A DNA stretch of 8,204 nt from an uncultured Christensenella sp. Lineage in GTDB: Bacteria; Bacillota; Clostridia; Christensenellales; UBA3700. Below are positions 1-5,319 of the stretch, one piece after another. The number at the start of each line of letters is the position of its first letter. Position 1 is the first letter of the stretch. The stretch spans positions 889 to 9,092 of the forward strand of contig CAJTKI010000061.1 of assembly GCA_910576875.1 (NCBI GenBank). Direction: 5' to 3'. Below the pieces are notes generated by a model that searched no databases, had not been told where the DNA came from, and worked only from the letters and a program-made list of their open reading frames with translations. The position numbers and the translations under genes were made by a program.

Positions 1-599
1 TGATAGCCCCAGCTGCCCTCGTACGGATATTCGGTGATCGGCAGAATTTCCACATGCGTGTAGCCCATGCGCAACACATATTCGACCAATTCGTCCGCCA
101 AATCGCGATAATTCAGGATTTGACCGTCGTCGTGACGGTGCCAACTGCCCACATGCAATTCGTAGATATTCATCGGGCTGTGATACGGATCATACGATTC
201 GCGGTCTTTCAGCCATTTTTTGTCGCCCCAAACATATCGCGACGCATACAGTTTGGACGCCGTCGCGGGAGCGGTCTCCGCATGCAACGCGTACGGATCG
301 GCTTTGAGCAACACTCTGCCGTCGCGGGTCTCGATGCTGTATTTGTAGATATCGAAATCTTTCAGACCTTCGATCCGCGTCTCCCAAATGCCGTCCGACA
401 CCTTTTCCATCAAATTGCGCGAACGATCCCAATCGTTGAAATTGCCGACGACGCCGACGCTGACCGCATGCGGCGCCCAGACGCGAAAGCGCCAGGCTTT
501 GTTCTGTTCGTCCGGAGTCGGGCTCATCAATTTATAGCTCTCGTAATTCGTGCCTTCGTGGAAAAGATAAATCGGATAATTCTTGTCGTCCTGTGACAT
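1..599 (-). CDS. glgB: 1,4-alpha-glucan (glycogen) branching enzyme, N-terminal part (truncated by window edge)
   Basis: GlgB cuts alpha-1,4-glucan chains and re-attaches them in alpha-1,6 linkage during cytoplasmic glycogen synthesis. About 199 codons are visible; the reading frame is open at the left edge. Residues 13-18 read HEGTNY, typical of the N-terminus of short (CBM48-only) bacterial GlgB. Residues about 36-58 carry the CBM48 core (FRVWAP, then VGNFNDWD). Residues about 145-155 read MNIYELHVGSW, the usual entry into the GH13 barrel, followed by HVEILPITEYP and GSWGYQ at the edge. The catalytic Asp/Glu/Asp residues lie outside the window. The start is the ATG at 599-597, preceded after 6 nt by GGGGAG. 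The gene has its own promoter and lies after two terminators of the upstream importer operon, so it is probably a separate unit, perhaps the first gene of a glycogen operon continuing leftwards (inference). Confidence 0.96.
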   Translation of the reverse strand, partial: MSQDDKNYPIYLFHEGTNYESYKLMSPTPDEQNKAWRFRVWAPHAVSVGVVGNFNDWDRSRNLMEKVSDGIWETRIEGLKDFDIYKYSIETRDGRVLLKADPYALHAETAPATASKLYASRYVWGDKKWLKDRESYDPYHSPMNIYELHVGSWHRHDDGQILNYRDLADELVEYVLRMGYTHVEILPITEYPYEGSWGY

Positions 600-605
600 G
601 CCGTT

Positions 606-611
606 CTCCCC
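606..611 (-). promoter_or_regulatory. Ribosome binding site of glgB
   Basis: GGGGAG on the minus strand, 6 nt before the ATG at 599. It fixes the start codon of the edge-truncated glgB gene. Confidence 0.8.
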
Positions 612-625
612 AAATCGTTTTTTAC

Positions 626-654
626 ATTATATCACACCGCCGCGCACATTTCAA
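626..654 (-). promoter_or_regulatory. Sigma-A-type promoter of glgB
   Basis: On the minus strand, -35 TTGAAA (654-649), a 17-nt spacer and a perfect -10 TATAAT (631-626). The expected transcript start is near 619, giving a leader of about 20 nt before the glgB ATG that includes its Shine-Dalgarno sequence. Confidence 0.82.
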
Positions 655-660
655 GATGCA

Positions 661-682
661 CTTTTAATTTTTTTATTAAAAA
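661..682 (-). promoter_or_regulatory. AT-only tract upstream of the glgB promoter (UP-element-like)
   Basis: Nearly uninterrupted A/T run with the inverted repeat TTTTAAT / ATTAAAA (662-668 and 675-681), in otherwise GC-rich sequence. It sits roughly 42-64 nt upstream of the predicted glgB start, where RNA polymerase alpha-subunit UP elements lie. Its far end also supplies the U-tract of the terminator at 676-707, so it may serve both purposes. Confidence 0.45.
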
Positions 683-707
683 CGCCGCGCCGCCCGGCGC
701 ACCGCGT
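676..707 (-). terminator. Second rho-independent terminator after the importer operon
   Basis: On the minus strand, stem GCGCC / GGCGC (700-696 with 691-687) around a 4-nt loop, with outer ACGC / GCGT pairing, followed by a run of five T (682-678). It lies about 25 nt beyond the first terminator and just ahead of the glgB promoter. Confidence 0.6.
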
Positions 708-730
708 CTTGCAAATCAACATACGGACAT

Positions 731-766
731 GCAAACAAAAACGCAGCCCGCTTTACGGACTGCGTT
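731..766 (-). terminator. First rho-independent terminator of the amino acid importer operon
   Basis: On the minus strand an 11-bp stem, AACGCAGTCCG (766-756) with CGGGCTGCGTT (750-740) and one G-T wobble, encloses a 5-nt loop. It is followed by TTTTTGTTTGC. It begins 17 nt after the ATPase stop codon, as expected for the end of the operon. Confidence 0.88.
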
Positions 767-782
767 CGATCGCAAGATTCGA

Positions 783-1652
783 TCAAAGTACTTTGCTGAG
801 AAATTCTTTCAAACGCGGATTCTGCGGATTTTCGAAAAACTCCTGCGGCGCGTTTTCTTCCGCGATCACGCCTTGATCGATAAAGACGACGCGCGTCGCG
901 ACTTCGCGCGCAAATCCCATCTCGTGCGTCACGATCACCATCGTCATGCCTTCGTGCGCCAACTGTTTCATCAACGCGAGCACCTCGCCGACCATTTCGG
1001 GATCGAGCGCGCTCGTCGGCTCGTCGAACAACATCACATCCGGCTGCATTGCCAGCGCGCGGACGATCGCGATTCTCTGTTTTTGTCCGCCCGACAACGT
1101 GGACGGATAGACAAACGCCTTATCCAGCAGACCGATGCGATCGAGCAACTCGAATGCGCGTTGCATCGCATCGTCGTAGATCTGCTTCTTACTCTTATAC
1201 GGGATCGGCTCGTAAGCTTTGCCGAACGCGCGCGTGATTTTGCCCCACAGATTTTTGCGGATGGCTTTTCTTCTCTTCTGGCGTTCGACTTTGAGCGGCG
1301 CAAGCATGATATTGCGCACGACGTTCATGTTGTTGAACAGATTGAAGTGCTGGAACACCATGCCCATTTTTTGGCGGTGCACGTTGATATTGACGCGCTT
1401 GCCGACCAAGGGATTGCCCTCGAACAAGATCTGCCCGCTCGTCGGCGTTTCCATCAGATTGAGACAACGCAAAAACGTACTTTTTCCGCTACCGCTCGCG
1501 CCGATGACGGCGATCTTCTCGCCCTTGCGAATCTCGGTCGTAATGCCGCGCAACACATGGTTGCCGCCGAAACGCTTGTGCAGATCGGTCACCTGCAACA
1601 AAATCGACTCGTCCCGTTCCTGCAACGGGGCATCCGTATGCAATTCGCTCAT
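783..1652 (-). CDS. ABC transporter ATPase, polar amino acid (PAAT) family, with basic insert
   Basis: Cytoplasmic ATPase that powers the importer encoded with the two genes upstream. The 289-residue protein shows Walker A GASGSGKST (51-59), Q-loop MVFQHFNLF (98-106), signature LSGGQKQR (186-193), Walker B VMLFDEPTSALD (206-217) and switch histidine in VTHEM (H243), so it should be active. It is longer than GlnQ/HisP-type ATPases (about 240-255 residues) because of a short N-terminal tail and an extra stretch at about 124-154, rich in Lys/Arg, between LAPLKV and the helix leading to the signature. An upstream in-frame extension to 1793 exists, but the ATG at 1652 has GGAGGA 6 nt upstream and overlaps the permease stop as ATGA, so it is the start. 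Substrate is not deducible from the ATPase alone. Confidence 0.96.
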   Translation of the reverse strand: MSELHTDAPLQERDESILLQVTDLHKRFGGNHVLRGITTEIRKGEKIAVIGASGSGKSTFLRCLNLMETPTSGQILFEGNPLVGKRVNINVHRQKMGMVFQHFNLFNNMNVVRNIMLAPLKVERQKRRKAIRKNLWGKITRAFGKAYEPIPYKSKKQIYDDAMQRAFELLDRIGLLDKAFVYPSTLSGGQKQRIAIVRALAMQPDVMLFDEPTSALDPEMVGEVLALMKQLAHEGMTMVIVTHEMGFAREVATRVVFIDQGVIAEENAPQEFFENPQNPRLKEFLSKVL

Positions 1653-2527
1653 AAACGGTCCTCCGTTTGTTCCGCCGCGGCGGCTTTGGCTTGCAAGTAC
1701 TTCTCCAACCCGACTTCGAGCCGACTCGGACGGTGGCAACGCTCGCGCAAACGTTTGCGGCTGTCGCTCCAACGCATCTTCATGCGAATCCAACGCGCCT
1801 TCCAGCGCGGTTTTCCGACGAGATCATAGTCCGCGCCGTCTTCGCCGCGCGTATCGCTGCGACGCAATTGTTTTTCGAGCACGCGGATCAAAATCGTAAT
1901 GACCGTGACGATCGCCAGATAGAATACCGCCAACATCGCGTACGGCACGAAGTATTCGTAATTTGCTTTACCGATATTTTGGAACACGCGCGTCAAGTCC
2001 ATGACCGCGATAAAACTGACGACCGAAGTCTCTTTGACGAGCGCGATGAACTCGTTGCCGATCGTCGGCAAAATATTTTTGACGGCTTGCGGCAAAACGA
2101 CGCTGCCCATCGTGACGGGATAACTGATTCCGAGCGATCTGCCCGCTTCCATCTGTCCTTTGTCGACGGACAGGATGCCGCTGCGCATGATTTCGGACAC
2201 GTACGCGCCGCTGTTGAGACCGAAGATCAAAAGCGCCTCGTTGATGCTGCCCAATTGGAGCCCCATCAACGGGAACAGCGCGAAGTGCGTCAACAACAAC
2301 TGCACGACGACAGGCGTACCGCGGAAGAGCCACACGTATCCGGAGTTGACCGCCGCCCAAGCCTTGACGAACTTGTTGCGCGACGGAATCACTTTGGACA
2401 CGGCGACGATCGTACCGATCAAGATACCGATACAAAGTCCGAAAACGGCAATCTGTACTGTGGTCGAGAGACCGGACAGTACAGTTTTCCATTTGAATGC
2501 TTTACAGAACAGTTCCCATTTGGACAC
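1649..2527 (-). CDS. ABC transporter permease, polar amino acid (HisM/GlnP-type), with basic C-terminal extension
   Basis: Inner-membrane subunit of the importer. The first about 220 residues match the HisM/GlnP family: an N-terminal SGLSTTVQIA segment entering helix 1, VWLFRGTPVVVQLLL (65-79), the EAA coupling loop EAGRSLGISYPVTMGSVVLP (127-146) that docks the ATPase, and NEFIALVKETSVVSFI (158-173). The last helix ends near residue 216. Family members usually stop about here (215-230 residues), but this protein continues for about 71 residues (222-292) with some 20 Lys/Arg and Trp242, 246 and 253, presumably cytoplasmic. The start is a GTG (2527-2525) with AAGGAG 10 nt upstream; no in-frame ATG offers a better start. 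The gene begins 15 nt after the binding-protein stop and ends in an ATGA overlap with the ATPase gene. Confidence 0.95.
   Translation of the reverse strand: MSKWELFCKAFKWKTVLSGLSTTVQIAVFGLCIGILIGTIVAVSKVIPSRNKFVKAWAAVNSGYVWLFRGTPVVVQLLLTHFALFPLMGLQLGSINEALLIFGLNSGAYVSEIMRSGILSVDKGQMEAGRSLGISYPVTMGSVVLPQAVKNILPTIGNEFIALVKETSVVSFIAVMDLTRVFQNIGKANYEYFVPYAMLAVFYLAIVTVITILIRVLEKQLRRSDTRGEDGADYDLVGKPRWKARWIRMKMRWSDSRKRLRERCHRPSRLEVGLEKYLQAKAAAAEQTEDRL
1659..1664 (-). promoter_or_regulatory. Ribosome binding site of the ATPase gene (inside the permease 3' end)
   Basis: GGAGGA 6 nt before the ATG at 1652, inside the last codons of the permease gene. Together with the ATGA stop/start overlap it indicates translational coupling, and it decides against the longer in-frame start at 1793. 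Confidence 0.88.
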
Positions 2528-2537
2528 AGTCCGTATT

Positions 2538-2543
2538 CTCCTT
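2538..2543 (-). promoter_or_regulatory. Ribosome binding site deciding the GTG start of the permease
   Basis: AAGGAG on the minus strand, 10 nt before GTG at 2527-2525. It overlaps the last base of the TAA stop of the upstream binding-protein gene (2545-2543), so the two genes are likely translationally linked. Confidence 0.75.
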
Positions 2544-3406
2544 TATTCTACTTGCGCGTTAAACGATTTCACAAGCAATTGCGCGGGCGCCAGATCGACG
2601 ATGACGATTTGCACCGCTCCGTTCTGCATGTCTTTCATTGCCAGACCTGCGTCTTCGTATCCTTCCGCGGTGAGCGCCTCGTATCCGTCATTGATATAAT
2701 CGTATCCGGTCGTACCCGACTGCGAGCCGACGGAGATGCCTTCCAGCGTCTTCAAAATCTTCTCTACGTCCGCTTTGCTCTTACAGTTGTCGAACGTCTT
2801 GTCGCCGGACTTGACGACGAGCACCTGCGAAGCTTGATAGTATTCGGTGCAGAAGTTGACGCTTACCAGACGATCCGAGGTCACGGTCATGCCCGCCATG
2901 CCCAGATCGGCTTTGCCGGACTGAACCGCGGAAATCACGCTATCGAATATCATGTTTTCGATTACCAACTCTTTGCCGAGTTCGGTTGCGATCAATTGGG
3001 CGATCTCCATATCGATGCCGTAGTAATCGACTTCGTCGCTCGTGCTCTCGAACGGCGGAAAATCCGCGCTCGTCGCGATGATCAATTGTTGCGCGCGCTT
3101 TGCCGGATCTTTCGCGACCGGCGTGACTTTGGTCAATTCGCTGCCGTCGAAACCTTTGGCGATGATCGCGTCGATTTCGGTCTTCTTATTTGCAAGCACC
3201 GCGTTGACTTGATCGCGCAGCTGGGTATCCATTTTGTTTACCGCAAAAGCATACTTCTCGTCCGTCAACTGGATCGGCACGAAGTTGCCGTTTTCGTCGG
3301 TGTAGCCGACGATTTTCAACGTTTGGTCTTCGGCGCATGCCGACAAACCGACGATTCCGATTGCAACCATGACGACTACCAAGATTGCCAACAAAACTTT
3401 TTTCAT
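2543..3406 (-). CDS. Amino acid ABC transporter substrate-binding lipoprotein, apparently circularly permuted
   Basis: Extracellular, lipid-anchored receptor of the importer (family 3 solute-binding protein). A signal peptide (1-23) ends in the lipobox LSAC with Cys24 as the lipidation site. Residues 108-287 follow the normal family order: IIATSADFPPFE (109-120), GIDMEIAQLIATELG (130-144), DLGMAGMTVTSDR (167-179; Arg179 is the usual ligand-carboxylate contact), EYYQASQVLVVK (188-199), GSQSGTTGYDY (227-237) and IVDLAPAQLLVK (269-280; Asp271 is the usual amino-group contact). The protein then stops at 287. The segment normally next, of type LKIVG...EKYAFAVNK...LRDQVNAVLAN...IDAIIAKGF, is instead at residues 30-86, joined by a linker (about 87-107) to the usual N-terminus. 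Only 15 nt follow before the permease start, so no lost tail is hidden downstream. The start ATG at 3406 has AGGAG 7 nt upstream. Ligand unknown; a polar or small amino acid is likely. Confidence 0.93.
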   Translation of the reverse strand: MKKVLLAILVVVMVAIGIVGLSACAEDQTLKIVGYTDENGNFVPIQLTDEKYAFAVNKMDTQLRDQVNAVLANKKTEIDAIIAKGFDGSELTKVTPVAKDPAKRAQQLIIATSADFPPFESTSDEVDYYGIDMEIAQLIATELGKELVIENMIFDSVISAVQSGKADLGMAGMTVTSDRLVSVNFCTEYYQASQVLVVKSGDKTFDNCKSKADVEKILKTLEGISVGSQSGTTGYDYINDGYEALTAEGYEDAGLAMKDMQNGAVQIVIVDLAPAQLLVKSFNAQVE

Positions 3407-3413
3407 CTATGTT

Positions 3414-3418
3414 CTCCT
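3414..3418 (-). promoter_or_regulatory. Ribosome binding site of the binding-protein gene
   Basis: AGGAG on the minus strand, 7 nt before the ATG at 3406. Confidence 0.8.
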
Positions 3419-3444
3419 AAAAATTGTAATCCTTAACGTTTGTT

Positions 3445-3465
3445 GTCGGCAACGCTTGCGCCGAC
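3445..3465 (-). promoter_or_regulatory. Stem-loop at the predicted 5' end of the importer mRNA
   Basis: GTCGGC / GCCGAC inverted repeat (3445-3450 and 3460-3465) with a 9-nt loop. The predicted transcript start of the importer operon is about 3465, so the hairpin would sit at the very 5' end of the mRNA. There is no U-tract after it, so it is not a terminator. It could stabilise the mRNA or be a regulator site (inference). Confidence 0.4.
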
Positions 3466-3471
3466 GGTAAC

Positions 3472-3500
3472 ATTGTAGTACCGAACGGCTCAAAATTCAA
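3472..3500 (-). promoter_or_regulatory. Sigma-A-type promoter of the importer operon
   Basis: On the minus strand, -35 TTGAAT (3500-3495), a 17-nt spacer and -10 TACAAT (3477-3472). The leader to the binding-protein ATG would be about 60 nt. A run of six A on the minus strand (3507-3502) lies just upstream of the -35. A second TACAAT at 3428-3423 has no matching -35 and is a weaker candidate. Confidence 0.65.
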
Positions 3501-3507
3501 CTTTTTT

Positions 3508-3520
3508 GCGCATAGTGCGC
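3508..3520. promoter_or_regulatory. Short palindrome next to the importer -35 box
   Basis: GCGCA-TAG-TGCGC, a 5-bp inverted repeat around 3 nt, 7 bp upstream of the -35 hexamer at 3500-3495. It is followed by A (minus) rather than U, so it is not a terminator. Possible operator; the repeat is too short to be sure. Confidence 0.3.
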
Positions 3521-3524
3521 GTAA

Positions 3525-3595
3525 ATTGCATGAAAATTCGATATTTTCGTCGTTTTACGCGGTTTTATGCAATCTTTAAGGTACAATATGCAATC
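3525..3595. repeat. Repeated TATGCAATC motif upstream of the importer promoter
   Basis: TATGCAATC occurs at 3566-3574 and 3587-3595, exactly 21 bp (two helical turns) apart. The core also occurs inverted as ATTGCAT at 3525-3531. All lie between the glucosidase stop codon and the importer promoter. The spacing suits a regulator binding one face of the DNA (inference); no known operator is recognised. Confidence 0.4.
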
Positions 3596-3639
3596 GCGCG
3601 CATATCTGCGGCGTCGAATTGCTTGAAAATCGCGCGTTT

Positions 3640-5319
3640 TTACGTCGATTTTCCGATCTCGTAGACGGCGGCTTCGTACGGACGCAGGACGCAGTCGCCC
3701 GCAGTCGGAGCCGTATCCCGATACGACGACAAGACGAGCGCGGACGGCTGATCGACGCACGCGGCGGGCAAACGGAATTTGACTTTGCGATTGGTATAGT
3801 TGGCGATCACGAGCAACTGACGCGCGCCCAGCGTCCTGCGGTACACGAACAGCCTTTTGTCCTTGGGATATTCGAGTACGAAGTCGCCTTCGATCACGAG
3901 ATCGTTGCCCTTGCGGTAGCGCAGCAAATCGCGATAAAATCCGAAGATGCCGTCCGGATCGCGCATGCTCTCTTCGACGTGGATTTCGGTATGGTTGGGA
4001 TTGATTTTCATCCACGGCGCGCCGTCGGTAAACCCCGCCCCATGCGACGCGTTCCATTGCATCGGCGTGCGGGCGTGGTCGCGCGCGGCATGCGCGAGCA
4101 CGTTGCGGACAATACCCTTGCACAGCGGCGCGTATTTGGTGACCGCTTTCAACGCGTTGATCGACATGATGTCGCGATACTCGTCGTCGCCGAACGCGCA
4201 ATTGGTCATGCCGATTTCCTGTCCTTGATAGATATACGGCGTGCCGCGCTGGAACATCATCGAGATCGCAAGCGACTTGGCGGCCTCTTTGCGCAACGCG
4301 CCGTAATCGCCGACGAAGCGCGGCAACGATCTGGATTGATCGTGATTTTCCAAAAACAGCGTGGGCTGGCACGTCTTGGGCATTGCCTGCCAGCGCGCGA
4401 GCACGCGCTTGAATTTGGGTAAATTCAATTTTCTCGGGATCACCATGCAAAAGCGGTCGCAGAAGTTGACGTGTTCGAATCCGAAGATGCTGTCCAACTC
4501 TTCCCGCGTCTCATCGATGCACGACGGCGCGTCGTCGCAGGACACGCCCGCCGCCTCGCCGACGGTCATCGAATCGTACTTGCTCCAACTGTTGAGATAC
4601 AACTCGTGCATATAGGCGTGATAGTTGGGACCGATCGCATAATATTTGAGCCCGCGCAACGGCACGTCGCACGCGTCGGGCAACCCGGGCGTCTTGGACA
4701 CGTACGTGATCACGTCGCAGCGGAATCCGTCCACGCCCAGCTCGAACCAATAATTGCAAATATCCGCGATCTCCCGGCGCACCTTGGGATTGTCCCAATT
4801 GAGATCGGGCTGTTTGCGCGCAAAAAGATGCAGATAATATTCCTGCGTCTGCGCGTCGTACTCCCATGCGGGACCTAAGAAATTGGACGTCCAGTTGTTG
4901 GGCGGACGCTTGCCGTTTTTGCCCTTGCCTTTGCGCCAGATATAGTAATCGCGATACGGATTGTCGACGGACGATCGACTTTGACGGAACCACTCGTGTT
5001 CGTCCGACGTATGATTGGCGACGAGATCCATGATCAGACGGATGCCGCGCGCATGCAGTCCCGCGACCATTTCCTTGAAGTCGTCCATCGTCCCGAACTC
5101 CGGCATGATGCTGCGATAATCGCTGATGTCGTATCCGTTGTCTTCGTTGGGCGACGCATAGATCGGCGATAGCCATACCGCGTCCACGCCCAGCTCCTGC
5201 AAATAGTCGAGTTTGGAAATGATCCCGCGCAGATCGCCGATCCCGTCTCCGTCGGAATCGCAAAAACTGCGCGGATAGATCTGATACACGACGGCGTCTT
5301 TATACCATCTCGTTCTCAT
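3640..5319 (-). CDS. malL: GH13 oligo-1,6-glucosidase / alpha-glucosidase (MalL type)
   Basis: Cytoplasmic retaining alpha-glucosidase that removes glucose from short alpha-glucans. At 559 residues it has the usual length. It begins WYKDAVVYQIYPRSF, then the metal-site loop DSDGDGIGDL (21-30). The four GH13 motifs are present: DLVANH (98-103), GFRCDVI (198-204) with nucleophile Asp202, acid/base Glu255 in TVGEA, and ENHDQ (324-328) with Asp327. ARTPMQWN, conserved in this subfamily, follows near 417-423. Val203 after the nucleophile is typical of enzymes acting on alpha-1,6 bonds, whereas maltases carry Thr, so isomaltose-type oligosaccharides are the favoured substrate; trehalose-6-phosphate or dextran glucosidase are less likely alternatives. 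The start ATG at 5319 has GGAGG 9 nt upstream and lies 20 nt inside the end of comF, so it is read from the comF transcript. I see no clear terminator after its stop. Confidence 0.94.
   Translation of the reverse strand: MRTRWYKDAVVYQIYPRSFCDSDGDGIGDLRGIISKLDYLQELGVDAVWLSPIYASPNEDNGYDISDYRSIMPEFGTMDDFKEMVAGLHARGIRLIMDLVANHTSDEHEWFRQSRSSVDNPYRDYYIWRKGKGKNGKRPPNNWTSNFLGPAWEYDAQTQEYYLHLFARKQPDLNWDNPKVRREIADICNYWFELGVDGFRCDVITYVSKTPGLPDACDVPLRGLKYYAIGPNYHAYMHELYLNSWSKYDSMTVGEAAGVSCDDAPSCIDETREELDSIFGFEHVNFCDRFCMVIPRKLNLPKFKRVLARWQAMPKTCQPTLFLENHDQSRSLPRFVGDYGALRKEAAKSLAISMMFQRGTPYIYQGQEIGMTNCAFGDDEYRDIMSINALKAVTKYAPLCKGIVRNVLAHAARDHARTPMQWNASHGAGFTDGAPWMKINPNHTEIHVEESMRDPDGIFGFYRDLLRYRKGNDLVIEGDFVLEYPKDKRLFVYRRTLGARQLLVIANYTNRKVKFRLPAACVDQPSALVLSSYRDTAPTAGDCVLRPYEAAVYEIGKST

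Noticed and set aside
54..596. Plus-strand open frame of 180 codons at the left edge
   Set aside because: It is antisense to glgB, which reads continuously on the minus strand with CBM48 and GH13 landmarks.
1653..1793. In-frame upstream extension of the transporter ATPase (47 residues)
   Set aside because: It lies within the permease coding region. The ATG at 1652 has GGAGGA at ideal distance and the typical ATGA coupling.
1667..3436. Long plus-strand open frame (589 codons) opposite the permease and binding-protein genes
   Set aside because: It is antisense to two clearly recognisable genes. The translation is rich in Arg, His and Asp with no domain, as expected from the complement of GC-biased codons. 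No good ribosome binding site is seen.
3541..3639. Possible terminator of the glucosidase gene
   Set aside because: The only hairpins are AT-rich (GAAAAT / ATTTTC at 3532-3548) or lack a following T-run on the minus strand, so no terminator is claimed.
3497..4450. Minus-strand open frame overlapping the glucosidase in another frame
   Set aside because: It shares the strand but not the frame with a well-supported GH13 enzyme whose catalytic motifs run through this stretch; its own translation is low-complexity Arg-rich sequence.
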